Origin: Isoperla grammatica
Taxonomy: Eukaryota; Arthropoda; Insecta; Plecoptera; Perlodidae
Direction: 5' to 3'
Assembly: GCA_945910005.1 (NCBI GenBank)
Contig: OX246746.1
Location: 24,555,987 to 24,619,986 of the forward strand
DNA: 64,000 nt
A program made the translations under genes and the position numbers. The notes beneath the pieces are model-generated. The model had not been told where the DNA came from, searched no databases, and worked only from the letters and a program-made list of their open reading frames with translations. Of the stretch, positions 1-14,023 are shown piece after piece. How positions within the stretch are numbered: position 1 is the first letter of the stretch; every line of letters begins with the position of its first letter.

Positions 1-2461
1 CTACAGGTCCTGAAAGGCTCCTTAATCAGGGCCTTAAAGACACCCACACAATATAATCGAATAGCTCGTCCGCCAGAGATTTCGAATTTACCGCTTGTAA
101 CGGCCGTGGATCTGGGTGGGTCTACGCATCCTCGACCTTCGATCATTCGCTACTCGTCAACGAACTTGTTTCCACCCTACATCGCGAGACCGACCGACCC
201 CCCCCCCCCTCACCCTCACCCACAACTTATCAGCAAGCCTCTTGTTTATCACAGTACATAGTAGGCCTAAGAAGCGAATGCATAAAAGGAAAATTTCGTA
301 AAACGTCCGCCTCGTAGGCCACGCGGGAAATAATGATTTTGATTCGATTATCGATTATCGATCTCGGGGAGCGCGCGGTTGATTGAGAGGGCAGTGGAAC
401 AACGAGAGGGGGAGTCCCCTGTCCACTAGCTGGCCCCTGCTACGTACGTACGCTTACCATGCCAAATATAAGCTTCACAAGATGACAATACGCCAATTTA
501 TGTAACAGGCAGGAATGCACTGGGACAAAAAAACAACTTAAAACATGTCCTAGAGCTTATATAACAGAGCGGTCAAGCCAAAATAACAAAAGTGTTTTTT
601 TTTTTTTTTTAGTAACAGCCTTTCAAGGTTTACATTTTTGTGTAATCACCAGTTAGGTACAAAGCCTACTAACAGCTGTAGTCACTTCCGCTGAGTTAGT
701 GTAGGCGGTAGTTTAGCGCAAGGCACACCCTACGCAGTGGCGCAGCCAGGGTTTGGGTTTACGGACATACAACGGGTGCCGACTCTTACTAAGCAACCGC
801 TTATAAAATCAGTAGCCGTGTAGGACTAGGAGTTATAATGGGGTTGCAGGCTACTGCTTCTAGATCAAACTCGATGTTTAGGTTATGTTTATGTTAATTT
901 AAATTATAATTTAAATTAAATATACATAAATTGTTTTTCCTGAAAATGGTCATGGTCATTATGGTCTCTCGATCATAATATTTAAACAAGCAATTGTATT
1001 AGTAACCTTATTTATCTGATTTAAAAAGCAAAATGATAAAACTTTATACGTGAAAATGCCCAGTTGTGTTGAACTGAATGTGATAGGATTAGTTTGACAA
1101 TAGGCACTGTAGTCTATTTCTGAAGATCAGTCTCATTTGATTTATCCTAAAATTCCAAGAAAGGATAAATGAAACTGTGTAGTCATAGATAATCAACACT
1201 TCTAATAGATCAGCCAGTAAAAAAATTTAAAAACTTTTTCAAAATCCAAAAGTATGAAGATCGATTTTTTTTTTAAATATTGATGTGTTATCATTTTTAT
1301 GTAGGCCTAACTGCGACTGAAGAGACCTTCAATTCTGTAATCTATACAGCTGTACAAAATTGTGTACAATATTGTGCTATCTGTCATTCGGGAAAAATGA
1401 AAAAGTATGTCCTATGTCCTCTTAATTAGAATTTTATTTTTTTAATAAAAGAATTAAAAAAAAAAAACGAAAGAAAGTTTTGAATGTGTGAGTGCAATGT
1501 TTGTGGTCCCACCTCGCACGCGCTTCACAGGCGAACCAGCGAGTGTATTTTGGCAGGCCACCCTTGCCCACTATGTCGGACGAGCTCCAACGACTCACAT
1601 GACATTCATCAATGCTATTTTAACACTAGAGATCACTGGACTTTATTTCCTTTAATTAAAATTTTCCCCGATTTCTTAAGCAAGGACGACGTATGCAGTA
1701 CTGAAATTATGCGTTTTTAAATCGAATTTTTTCAGTGCACAATGTTTTAATTGTATTTATAGTTTCAATGTCCTGCTGTAAGTGTAAATTCATTTACACA
1801 GTTATTTTAAATTATTTTACTTTGCTCGAAGGTAACCCACAATAATACCTCAAAGCTCCATTTCTTCAGGTACAATTTCTTCAAACAATATTGAAGGTAA
1901 ACACCTGGAAATTTAGAGTTGCTCATTTGAATGATGTACCTTAAAAATCTGATTCGGTAGAGTTATAATTAGATCCGTTTTGTACAATTTGTACTCAACG
2001 GCTAATACAATCTCTATTATTAAAATGTTTAAACACGTCTTGTTAATCCGGAATTAAAACAAAAATAGGAAATATTATTCCAGTTGTTTGTTAGTAATAA
2101 AGTGTTGAGAATGATTCAAAAACGTTTGAAGCAATATTTAAAAATATACCATTGTAAGTGAACTGTTTTAATTTTGTTTTATAGCTAGATACAACGACGA
2201 TGTGTATGATTAACTTTTCTTTATATTTTTTTCTATTTACTCAATTCTTAAGCAATTAAAGGGTAAAGTTTTATACTCGATTTTAAATATTTGACATAGT
2301 ACTCCATACAATAATTACCTGTAGTCCTAACATGGACATTATGCCTAACGTTATCATATATTGATTGACATTGTCTGGAACATCGTTTACACCTGTGAGA
2401 GCGAAATTATGTAATCGTGATTGAAGTTACTTAGTACGCAAAGATCATTATGTTCACAAAA

Positions 2462-2489
2462 GTATGCGTAAGTATTCGTATACGCATAC
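2462..2489. repeat. short inverted repeat (9-bp arms)
   Basis: GTATGCGTA at 2462-2470 is the exact reverse complement of TACGCATAC at 2481-2489, with a 10-base loop. Further CGTATACG-type dyads follow to about 2505. Function unknown. Confidence 0.5.
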
Positions 2490-3320
2490 GTGGACGTATA
2501 CGTAAATAGAAAGTTGGTGTGTATCCTATTTTAAGCATTATGAAATAAAAACTATAATAATTAAATTACGAAATATCAATCACAACATTTGTAAATAATC
2601 GATGAGTGACGAACCGATGTGAGCGTGAGTAGTGAGATTCTGAGAGTATTACACGTATCGAGCAAGCGCAGCTTTCATTTCGACTTTGCGAATCTTTCTT
2701 TGCCCGTGCGGTTCACTAAACGCTACGATATTTACTATTGAATAGTTTACCGTTACACCTATTACTAAATAATTATCTAACAAAGGATTCGTAAGAAACA
2801 TTGCTAAAAGCTGTACAGAGGTGTAAGAGTATGCCAAGTTTTTTGACGCTAGCATGAACAAGTGTAAAAATCTGTTGGCTAGGTAGATGAGATGAGATCT
2901 ACATGTTGGATTATTTCCAAAAAAGTATTTTTATAATGGAGGATGTTATTGCTGGTATGTACAATGCCATTGATTGTTTTTTTTTCATCAAGTTGTTCAT
3001 CTAGCCTCTTTAAAAATCTTCAAGGCAAAGACCTCGTTGTACAGACACGTGCGGCCAATCAACACTTCTAATTTAAGAAAACTCGTCGAAAGTGCACAAG
3101 AGTCGGGTGAGTACGCGTACTTGAACGATCTACTTTCTCTGTTCCTCTCACCGAGCCGACGAGGCCGCATCAGCTGCTGGTGACCGCGATTAGACCCCCC
3201 CACCCCCTGGCCAAATAAACAATTACAAATAAATCAAAGCATCCATTTAAAATCACCCCTTCAAATGAACGCCTGAACGTATGCCGCCTCCCCACCCCAC
3301 CCACATGACGCGCGAATCAC

Positions 3321-3562
3321 CGGGAAGGAGAGGGGGGGGGGGGGCGGCAGGGGGGAGGGGGGAGGGGGACACACACAAATAAAACAAAACACAATACACG
3401 TTCGTTTTGTTAACATACTCCTCGTACACAAATCGCGATTTATTAACACCACACGAATTCAAGTGGTATACGGCTAAAAAATAGTTAGTTGGGTGCGGTG
3501 CGGTGCGGGGGGACTAGGCTGACATGATCGGGCACGTCGCTTTGGGGGGGGGGGGGGGGGGG
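3321..3562. repeat. G-rich tracts, including a G19 run
   Basis: At 3321-3369 there are several runs of five or more G separated by single C or A bases, a pattern able to form G-quadruplexes on the plus strand. A homopolymer of about 19 G lies at 3544-3562. Homopolymers this long are prone to sequencing length error. Confidence 0.7.
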
Positions 3563-5364
3563 CGCTCCGATTGTTGCCCCATGTCCGCAAACAATGCTGC
3601 ACATGTTTTATATCCGCATTCAAGTTCCATTACACAAGGTATGAGTGTTACTGCTTTTTACTATGTGGTATCGTATTTATGTTAACAAGTATTTAGTTTA
3701 AAGCCTATTGTTGTATCGTATCCTGGCATTTTGAACCCTATCATAATATTATTTTTGTATTTACTATTTTCGTAAACGCATATTGGTAACTCGTGTATAG
3801 AACCACTCTATATGAACCAGGATTGCCCTATTAATTAGGAGACATCTCTTCATCTGGCCATGAATGTAACTAAAAGTGTACATTGAAAAATTTAAATAAA
3901 TTACAAAATAATTATAATTGTTTGACGAAAAATCTAAAACAGTTTTCACTGTTCTTGATGTGTACTTATTAAAAACTATACGTCGAAATGCTATTATTTA
4001 CACATTCTATGTATAATTGTCGATATGCATGTGACTCTGAAGCCGTCATAACAAAGAAACACATAATAAATTGTATAAAATATGTCGCACCGCTGAAAAA
4101 AAATCGGTTCTTGAAACTGAGAGGGTCGACTATAAATACACATGTATTTATTTATTTATTTACAACAAGAACGAAATCAATTCGGAATACAAGTACGAGT
4201 GCTGAATGCGTATTGACCATAACACTATACTAACGCCACTCATAAAATGATATTAATATGCTCAGCGAAGTTCGCCAGAAGCTATGTTCAGTTTTGACAG
4301 GGAGTTCCTAACAGCTGTTTGATGAAAACAAAGTCAACCATGACTTAGTTAGTGAACCAATCTAAAGAACCTGTCATCAAGCCTCTTTCACGCTCACTAC
4401 TTTAACTCGGCGAATATTCGCAAAGTCCGTGAGCAAAGATCGTATTTCACGATTACTATTTAGCGTTCTTAAGATCATCTTCTATAATCTATTCTTGACT
4501 ACTATTGCCAGTATTAAATGCACAATGTAATTATTTGTTGACTTCACAATACTGCAATTATGGCATTTAATGCTGAACGCACAAAATAAGAAAACACATA
4601 CAAAACACACACAAAATATACTCACGGTGCAATAGAAAAATAAAAATAACAGTAATAATAATAAAAATAATACAAAAAAATAAGAACATAGATAAAAATA
4701 TTAAATGATATACAAGTTATTCTTGTAAAGGGACGAACTAATCAATTCACATAAAATGGGAAACACATCATAAATACCTTTTATGTAAAATGATAGTTAT
4801 AAACTCTTGACAGCCTAGATCCACATTCGACATCGACGCAATTATCCTTACAAACGTGTACCACTCGTTGATAAACTCAATTAACTCATACAATCTGGCG
4901 AAATCATTATAAGAAGCTTTTAATAAACGTTAAGACAACGTCCTTGTACAAGTAATGCATTAACATAGGCGACGATTGCGGATAACATAACTTCTCTCCC
5001 ATCAAACTTTTCGCTGCCCACTATGAACCAATTGATGCATGAATGGAGATGAAGAATGACTCTGAATACATAATTTACTATACAATCTTGATTACGAGCT
5101 AAGATAGTAAATGTTTCCAACCGTAGTAACCAAGATCATGAGTGAATGGAAAGGTATAACATAATCTTCTTAGTATTGGAAATGAGGAGTAATTATTTTT
5201 GTAAGCAATACACAAAACCCATCGTCTTAGAAAATCACACCTTACAGACGATAATCACGCTGTTTCAGAGTATAACGCGTGGCCTTAAAGTGTACACTCG
5301 CCAACATCTTTAAATAAATAAGCCTTCTTAATCAACACTTTTTCTGGTAATTTCATGACTTCTT

Positions 5365-5560
5365 ATCGCAATGCCTATTGAAACTATCAAATACTTAGTC
5401 CCAGGTGGAAATGATATCAAAATGAGCTTGGCATAATTATGTTGTTGGCTGCGCTAAACGCGCTCTAACGATAGCACAGGCAACCTAGAGAGTGTGTTCT
5501 TTGTAGTTTGAAATACGCTAGGCCTAGGCCGTAAGTAACGTACTCCCTTGGTAGCTTTCA
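5365..5560. repeat. dispersed repeat family C, partial copy
   Basis: The segment containing CTATTGAAACT, AAATACTTAG, CTTGGCATAAT and GTTGTTGGCT resembles parts of 6535-6625 and 38540-38645. It is a diverged, unclassified dispersed repeat with no coding capacity visible. Confidence 0.45.
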
Positions 5561-6394
5561 CGAGCTATAGTAACCGCAAAGTCATGTATTACATGCTCAA
5601 AGACTCTTTCAGATAGAAAAACACATTTAGTTTACTGAAGTAATTAATTATTTAATAATTAATTAATGAATGATTTATGATTTAAAAAAAAATATACATG
5701 ATGTTTAGCCTACACGATTCTGGGAGTTTTGGACCAAATAAAACTTACCTCGAAGTTATTTTCTATGAAGAGTACACATAATTTTCTTTTTAAATTTTCT
5801 CAAACGAAGTAAATACTAGAAAAGGTTTACATTTCCAGACTTTTTTTAAGCGGATGAATCTGAACATACAGCCACGTATGTCCGCAATAGAAATCCAAAA
5901 TTTGATTTCACTGATCATGGATGGGCAGGGCACTGTGCCTGGCAATGTTAAAGTACGAAGCGTGAAACGACCTAAGTGGAGTAAGATAGCTGTTCTTTTG
6001 AATAAATTGGCGATCTGCAAGCCTAAGGCTCCAAACCTGCTCCTCTACTCCTCTACTGTCACTTTCGCAACAATAGCTTCAGAGGGGAGGCCAGTCCTGT
6101 CACCTCTTGGCCTGAACATACACGTGCCGATAGCAAACAACCTTGGACTGAACTGATGTTCTCAGCTAAAAAATAAATAAATATTATACCAAAATAGACC
6201 AGTTTGGTTTACGACAGGTTTATAATTTCGTACCTTTCTAAGAGTTTGAAGTTAATTGATATGACGTACACATTGGATAATTATTAAAATAGTTATCAAA
6301 TTAAATTGTGGGTCTCCTTGGTCGTGTGGGTACACCCCAACAGTCACCCTGCTACCGATACAGAAGCTAAAATCATCGACATGTATAATCAAGT

Positions 6395-6655
6395 GTAAGA
6401 CAGAAACCTTCTTTATCAACCCCTCTTTGGAATAGTTCGTGAGTTGCTCGTTTGTTGTGAACCTGGCAATTACGAGATTCAAAATGTCTGTTTGTTTGTT
6501 TGTTTGTTTGTTTGTTTGTTTGTTTGTTTGTTTGTCGTATTGCCAATTGAAACTTTTAAATACTTGCTCTTAGCTGGAAAGGATTGCCATATTATAATAT
6601 TGCCTATTGGCTTCGTTGGCGTTAGAAACGGAGGTAGATTATCATAGTGCAAGGC
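6395..6655. repeat. dispersed repeat family C, copy with (TTTG)n expansion
   Basis: The copy shares blocks in order with 38440-38665: CCTTCTT, ATCAAC, a TTGG/TAGTTCG block, GAGTTGCTCGTT, GAGATTCAA, then a stretch ending TATTGGCTTCGTTG. About eleven TTTG units at 6489-6535 sit where the 38-kb copy has only TACTGTTTCTTTG, so the microsatellite expanded inside the repeat. The element class is unknown. Confidence 0.55.
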
Positions 6656-7530
6656 CAAACAACCCCGGCAACACGGCCATCTCAAAGAACAACTTATTTC
6701 CCGCTAGCCCTCGTTACGTTATGCAAACAAATCTTGTCCCTGGAATCTCAGAACATGAAGTCTGGAAACAGAGCTAGAACAAGCGACTCGCAAAGATGTG
6801 TACTGAAAAAAAAAATACGGAAAGTAAAAGTACCATAGTCGAAGTGTTGATGCTTTGCAGAAGAAAGACCCTGACGTGACTTTTATGGTCTCAAATATTA
6901 CTGACATTTTCTTTGAGATTGCATTTAGTCGAAGCGTTTTTTGATAATGTGTAGTGTTTATTGACGGTCTTCTTGATAATGTTTGTTTGGGTTGGAGGAA
7001 ATACGAACAATTATCAATTGTATAATATGCTCACCTACCCGCGGAACTCTCGATTCGGTCTGTTAAAATTGGTTTGAAATGTGCTTAAATTGCCCCAAAT
7101 TTAAATCAAAATATGTCATCCAGTACAGAATTTAGTGCTCTTTCTTATGAATATTTCTTTGTTCCAATCAATATTTTCGTTTTTCAGGTGTTCTTGAATA
7201 CTTTTTGTAATGTGATGTTGCTGGACACCTTTCACGCCTAATTAAAACACCTTCAATACGGAAATATTTATTGGAATAAAAACCATTCATAAGACAGAAC
7301 ACTAAATTATCAATAAGTTGACATTATTCTAATTTTCTTTTGGAACAATTTAAAACTATTTTGCAATTTCAACTGACCAAAGTCGGGTGTTCCGCAATAT
7401 AAGTGAACACACACAAGAACTTGGCATTTATCTTCGTCCGTACAGCATGCTAACATCTGTTTTTACTGTCTGTAAGGAAATGTAATACAACAAGGAAATC
7501 ATAATAATTAACAATTAACAATAATATAAC
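6656..7530. other. gene-free stretch
   Basis: AT-rich sequence with no recognisable coding region, RNA gene or long repeat. Confidence 0.5.
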
Positions 7531-7541
7531 AAATTAAGAAA

Positions 7542-7660
7542 GATAGATAGATAGATAGATAATGGTCTTTATTGAAGGCGGGATTAAGGCCAGCAAGGCC
7601 TTATCTTCCATCCAACCTTTTAACAAATAATACATTTTGATACAGACAATACAAAATAGA
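7542..7660 (-). mobile_element. 3' end of a non-LTR retrotransposon (LINE) with GATA-type tail
   Basis: Read on the minus strand, a segment ending in a GGCCTTGCTGGCCTTAA block is followed by CAATAAAGACCATT and then (TATC)n. This matches the usual 3' end of many arthropod LINEs: a short GGCCTT-rich stretch, an AATAAA-like motif and a simple-repeat tail. On the plus strand the tail is (GATA)n at 7542-7561. No upstream coding region was recognised, so this is probably a 5'-truncated copy. Confidence 0.45.
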
Positions 7661-10005
7661 CAGAAGTACAATAATATTAATAATATAAGGATTAGTGTAC
7701 GAACATTAAAGTAAACTATTCCATACATATACTGTTAATACAAACTCATAATGAAAAACAAAAAATTAATTGCAATTAAGGTTAACCATTCATTCGAAAG
7801 CTGCATTGTAGTTTAATTTAAAGTTAGCGTCAACATTATAGAATAAAATAATAACGCAGTGAGGAGTGAGGGGGGAAGAGGTGTGTGAAAGAAAGAGAGA
7901 GAGAGAGAGAGAGAACATATATCTTAATGATTAAGATCGGTGTGACGGACATAGTTAATTAGACGTCGCGCCTTGAACTCAGTTCTTGACATTCTGGCAA
8001 CAACAACGGCTGTTTTATTGTTATTGTCAGTGTAACTTGTAACCACAATCAATGTTGCAAACCACACAACTTATATATCATTCTAGAAATACTTCAACTC
8101 TTCACCTGTGTTGCCGCACGTTTTAGTTTCTGAGACTAACATTTACTCCGTTTTAATCATCGCGTGCATACGAATGTTTACTCACTGTACACTTACATTC
8201 ACTACGTCATTTCAAATCTGTTTATTGCTTGTCTTGGTAATTTGCAAACGCTTTATTTCTGCAAGATTCAGTGAATGGGTATTTTCTACATTCGGTGGAC
8301 CTATTGTTTTACGTTCCACAATATAAAAGAATAATACGTTTTGTAAACTATACACAGACATACACACACACACACACATTATATATATGTTATTGTTCAC
8401 CATTTTCTATTTTTTCATTTTTTGTTTTATATTTATATATATATATATACCAGTGATACCAGCGTAGTTATAGTCCAAACATGGTACAAATGTTGTATCC
8501 ATAATACCTAAATTTTGTTTAAAAAAACATTTCAATTTTGACCACATCAATGTACAGGAGAAATTTCTTGTAATGTTTTAATGAAATATCCATTTCTGGA
8601 TAAATTCAAATATCAGTTAAGAAACGAACTGAATAATAATCTGTTCATTTCCATTTTTAAGTATGGGAATCTGTCACGAGACAGTTAATATTAAAAAAAT
8701 ACAAGTAGGCTTACGTATACTTATGTCAACCAAGAAGTGACAAGAGTTCTTTACTTAAGCTCTGAATTTATCTTCATAAGTCTACTTAATGGACTGTTGG
8801 GATCGCATACATATTAATATTAAGAATTACATTCAAGCATATTATAAATACATAGAACATCACATATTTCAACAGATACAATGATGGATGTCGTTCTGAG
8901 GTTAAGACAAAAATAAGCAAAGCTGTAAATGTGATCACGACAAATGAGAACCCCCTTGCTGCATAAAATGAGTCGAAGCACATCATCTATTTAAACCATC
9001 GCTATAATCACTTCAGAAGAAAACCCACGAAAGTGCAGGCCGACTTTTGAGTCGACAATAATTGCTAGCATTGGTACCAGTAAGTCAGTAGTGGTCCCTG
9101 ACCTGTGGTATTGGAAACTGACCTTTATTGTCGTGAGATGGATGGATGGATGGATGCAGTCAAGTGCAACATCGTATGACGCACCACTGCAGACGTGCAT
9201 GCTAACCGAGGTCGCAGGTTAACAGATCCCAAGACTTTAGAAAAAACCAATATTAATAACAAGATGAGCTGCGTTCAGGACATTGCCACCGGCGTCAAAA
9301 TGTGACCTTACAAATAAAAAAAAATTGTTCGATTCAGGCTGTTGGCCTTTAAATATATCTATGCACGTAATGCTTCAATCGTTGAGAAGTATGGGTTAAT
9401 GGGACAGTGGCTGGCGCGTTCAAAAGATGGGAGTTTTCCAACCTCAAGTCTCGTAAACGTTTTTTAAAGGGGTTAAAGGCATTAAACAATTAATACACAT
9501 CTTTAATCTACATACTTTGTGACATATTACTTACGAATAATTATAATAAAATAATAAACAATTAAATTGTGATGATACTGATTAGCAAGGTCACAGAACT
9601 GTACCGTTGGCATTTATATTTGTTGCATTCTATCAAATGAGCCCAATCGTTTGGCTCCGATTTCACACCTTCTGGACATTATGTATTAATTCAATCAATA
9701 TAAACGTTTCAAAAAACTTGCTATTGTTAATTAAATACGCTTTTAGAAACACACATATAGTACTTGTGCGAAATATGAAGCTGAGATGCAACTTATTCTA
9801 TTTGAGAAAAACTACATTCGTCAATACAAATTCTTATCTGAATACAAATATGACATGTATAATACAGTTAAATTATACAAATCCTTACCGCTAAACATGA
9901 ATATTATAATACTAATTCACTACTTAGTACTTATATATAAATTAATACAAATTTATATTCCATTACAAATATTACTACGCTGATCATTGTATAGCCTACA
10001 ATGTT
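7661..10005. other. gene-free stretch with microsatellites
   Basis: No recognisable gene. Simple repeats include (GA)n near 7893-7913, (CA)n near 8362-8380, (TA)n near 8436-8450 and (GGAT)n near 9138-9156. Confidence 0.5.
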
Positions 10006-10100
10006 TAAATTTTAATTTAAATTTTATTTTTAATTTTAATTTTAATTTTAATTTTAATTTTAATTTTATTTTTAATTTTAATTTTATTTTAATTTTAATT
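10006..10100. repeat. AATTTT hexanucleotide repeat
   Basis: About 95 bases of imperfect AATTTT units, broken by occasional ATTTTT variants. Confidence 0.8.
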
Positions 10101-10559
10101 ATGTCTTAAAAACAGTAATACTTACATTACATTTCACTAACACAACAAGTAGTATATCATAGTGGATTTTATTTTTGAGTATGTTTGGTGCATTTTTAAT
10201 GACGTTTGCAAATGGTATTTGTTCCAAAGTCGATGAGCTATAAACGACTTGTTGCACTTTACTGAACGACGTTTCAATACCTGTGCTGCGTGTCTATGGT
10301 CACACATTAAGATTGTGGCTACTTCGCTTACGAATGATATTTCATACGGCGTTAGTATATGAATGAGTTTGAGCCTTTTGTAGTGAACATATAATATGGT
10401 GCAACAATTCCGTTGCGTCTCACATCAGCAATAAACTGATCGCGTGCATTTTGTACTCTCTGCAAGTTAATGTTCACTGTTTGACACGTTGGCATTGTAG
10501 ACAGCTGATGAATAGTCAATGATGTGGAACATTAGCGCCTGATTATGACTTTACGAAGT

Positions 10560-11345
10560 GAATGGGGAGGGAAAAGGAAATTTTTCGCATACTTTAAATT
10601 ACTTTAGTTGCAGCTTATTCACATATGGCGTCTAGGAAAGTTTTTCGTTCACAACCAGGCTTTGGACGTATTCACTATTCACTACTTTCTGATAGTGTAT
10701 AGCAGTTTGGTGTATAGTAATTGTTAGTAGCTGTTTGAAGCCAATTAGTATTAGTCGAGATTTTGATACATTAAACGTCAAGTTATGGTAAATGGAGTAT
10801 CCAAATTCGTTGAGTCACTGTTTGCAGAGATGGTAAATAGCTAACGGGGTGTCATTTAATGTGAAGTGTAGGTACACTTTAATCTCATCTTCATAAATAT
10901 AAAGAATGATGATGCCCGAAAGTGGCCGCTACGTCATTAATGTGTATTCAAATTAAATACCCTAAGACCGGTCCTTGGGGTACACCAATCGTCATCCCCA
11001 TACCCCATGAAGAGACACTTCTGCATGTTGACATCGATTAGATAGATATGATAAGAACCAGTGAAGTGCAGAATCCAATACACCAATATTTATTAGTTTA
11101 GCAGTGAATGAGAAGCTAATGATGCACTCAATCAAATACTTAGCGCAAGTCAAACAAAATTAGAAGATCAGGAGTATTCTTTCCCTACAAATTGTGGTTG
11201 TATTTTGCCCCTTTACAAAAGCCGGATTGCAAGTGCTTGACATAATTATAAAAATAAAAATTGACCTTTACTTAAAATGCACAGAAGACTGATGTGGTCA
11301 TGAATCATTGCAAAATTCAGGGACGATGATTTTGGAATGGGCTTA
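10560..11345 (-). pseudogene. degraded non-LTR reverse transcriptase
   Basis: Translating the minus strand gives scattered but ordered RT motifs. NHRP...ILQ near 11330 resembles NYRPISLL. QSGFCKG near 11225 resembles the Q-GF-K/R-G block. LFDLR-VFD near 11150 resembles the LDLSKAFD motif carrying a catalytic Asp. GVPQGPVLG lies at about 10959-10986, followed by IHINDVAA and a degenerate YEDE where F/YADD is expected. Stops and frame changes break the frame throughout and the DD pair is altered, so it is inactive. The order and spacing fit a LINE of the Jockey/CR1 supergroup, but the clade cannot be fixed. Confidence 0.75.
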
Positions 11346-14023
11346 ACACGTCACCGAAAATGAAGTAAGTGAGTGCATCTTCATGCAGAAATTCGTCCAA
11401 TTGATTGCAGTATTTGAATGCAATCGATGAGTGACCCGGATACGATCGTTGTGTGTTTGATCACCGAGTGTACAGTTCATATACAGACCAGATCGCTCTT
11501 TGGACAAGATTCTGCTAACTCAATCCTTACATTTCACTGAGTCGCCAAAAACGATAAGGTCTTTTTCTGTTTTAAACTAGTTCAAGTTGATTGCAATGTA
11601 GGAAATAACGAACACAATCTTGCGTTGTCTTGCGATTACATCTTGCAATATGACGTGTAAAACTGCAATTATATACCGATCTGTCAACGTGCAACCTTTC
11701 CTCCTATTCCTGTACGTCACCTCGCACACCACATTATCACACGGCCGCTGACCCTTGTATCGTAAGACACGGAAAAGAACAAAACCGCCCCCTTTATGAC
11801 ATGAAACAAATAGAGAAAAACTTAGCTCGAAGCTTAAGAAACAATTGTGACGCATGTCACTTCAACGTATTACGAGCACCTGGGTAAGGTGAATGAACTA
11901 GTAAGAACGGCTTACACTTCACTTGTAAGAGTTCAATTTCATGTCGAGTTACTTAAAACGCCACATTGATACAGGTTATGTATTGTAAGCTTTTTAAAAG
12001 CCATTTACTGCAAACCTTTACAAATTCACGCACGCCTAAGGTAATCAAGATAAAAAAAAATTGTAGTAACCAAAAATATTTGTATTTTTTTTTTTTTTTT
12101 TTCGAAAAATGATTTTGGAATGGGATAAAAAATAAATCCCGATTGGAAAAAAAAAACTGAAATCATTCTTAGTTTGAAGACTCGCCGCCCGATCATAAGT
12201 GAGATTTTTTAGTTTGTCGTTGCTAAATGGTGATAATTCTGGTGATTTGACTTTTTCAAAGCCGTCGTATTTTGTAAGCGAATATGAATAACACATAAAC
12301 GCCCAGAAAATATAGGGCTTGACACCCTATTTTATCGCAATAACTAACTTTATTTCGAAATGGTGGTTTGTTTCCACCTTTGGACACGATTGTACCCGGA
12401 AAACTTCGTTAGTATAGTTGACTTTAGGCCGTAAAAGCCTCCGCAATAAACTTTATTTTATGTTTACATGCATTTATATTTAAAACCACAACCAATCAGT
12501 AGTCGGAAAGCAATCTTTAAATTTATGAAAAATGAATGTATCGTGCTACAGTAAAACGGATGTATAAAATAATGACAACGTCAATTTCTATGGCTCTCAA
12601 CATATCACTAAATCAAATGTGATCTTTGAGAATGTTGTGTTCCCAAGTCTGCACTAAAGGTTATGACTATTCTGACACGTCCTGATTATAGAATTTGATT
12701 TCTAAATTTGATTCTTTGAAATATTTCTCTTACTACATTCCTAGTCTGTATAGAAACCTTAAGAATTGATTTAGAGAATAAAGAAGGCTTGCTTTTTCTG
12801 GTTCTATCTTTATTTAAGACATAATCTAGAAAACAACATGTAGGATACGACCAATCACTCTGTTTGATTTCCTACAACGGTAATCTTAGATGAAGGGGCG
12901 AATGTTGAATAGGTGAGTCTTAATAAAACTCTCAGCTTAACCCCCAATACTAACAAAAAATGTAGCAAAGAAAATACAAATATAATATATGATATATCCC
13001 AAGAAAAACAGCAGAACATTTCAATTAAATATTGAATTGGTTAAGCTACTCTTAATGTGCTGGTAAATGTCATCATTTAACTGTATGAGACACTAAAGTT
13101 CAATTGGTGCACTATACAATCATTTAACTATCACGTATCGCTTGCCTAGGCAAACTAAATTCTGATTTGCCAGAATCTGATGCAATCCCTGCAATCACCT
13201 TCCATACCCGATCTGGGTATGATGGTAAACCACAATAAGTAATAATAATAAAAAAAATAATGTTTGATGTGTTTATATAAATAATTAGTTTGAACGAGTG
13301 GGACAAATTCTATGATCAAATTCTTAACTACTGAAGAAAACGTTAGACCACTGAGGGAGGTATCCTTCGTAACCAACTCTATGCCACTCTGCTTTCTGCT
13401 TCTGCCACTATGGGCTTTTTGGCGGTTGGTAAAGGGGGTGGGGGAGGTCAAAAAAGGTTAGTTTCACCAGGTTTGACAAGGTGAACGTACAACAGTACAG
13501 AAGCAAGACGACTTGGTTCAAACATTAGTTCAGTTAGGGACAGTTAAGAAAAAACATCTGTTACTGCTCTTATACATGTATGCTAGGAATTAAATTCAAA
13601 TTCTCATATTATCAAAATATTGACATCATTGGTTGACTAAATACGTTGTGATTTGTGAACAACGTTTGTAATATTTCTGTTATTCGTTTACTGATAAATG
13701 TTGGCAAGTGTCCAAATGAATGTTTACTTTTTTTGCAAACACGTTTTTGTCTGAATTCATTTATTGTTTCCGTAACACGAAAAGTTGATCATATAACACT
13801 TGTTGGGGATTTTAAATACGGTGTCCTCACATACCATACCATCAACTTATGAATTAATGAATAGATTATTTCATTTATCTACATTTGCCTCGTGGTTGCT
13901 TATCATACTTTTTTTAATGGTATTACATTTTTTTAATTGATAACTATAAATGAAAGGCACACATAAAACAATGCACATAATTTTTAAACAATAATTTTAA
14001 AAATACGTATTTATAGTTTAGCC
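11346..14023. other. gene-free stretch
   Basis: No recognisable gene. It holds poly-A/T runs near 12050-12160 and a small dyad at about 13204-13222 (CATACCC / GGGTATG). The rest is undistinguished AT-rich sequence. Confidence 0.5.

Larger units (their letters stand above)
1..5360. other. gene-free stretch with scattered low complexity
   Basis: I see no reading frame with recognisable protein similarity here. The interval is mostly AT-rich, with a slightly GC-richer first 450 bases, a T run near 597, and a fragment near 734 that begins CAGTGGCGCAGCC, like the ends of common arthropod repeats. A short dyad lies at 2462-2489 and G-rich tracts lie at 3321-3562. It could be intergenic or lie within a long 5' intron of the downstream growth-factor gene; the sequence does not decide this. 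Confidence 0.6.

Noticed and set aside
1484..1720. Cysteine-rich 78-codon frame
   Set aside because: Cysteine spacing matches no family I recognise, and it lies in otherwise featureless AT-rich DNA.
2974..3183. Frame with KIFKAKTSLYRHVR, reminiscent of half a C2H2 zinc finger, followed by a GTGAGT donor
   Set aside because: The required cysteines and second histidine are missing, so similarity is probably chance or a very eroded relic.
5854..6156. 100-codon plus-strand frame of moderate GC content
   Set aside because: No domain or motif recognised, a comparable antisense frame exists, and no splice or promoter context supports it. A protein search would decide.
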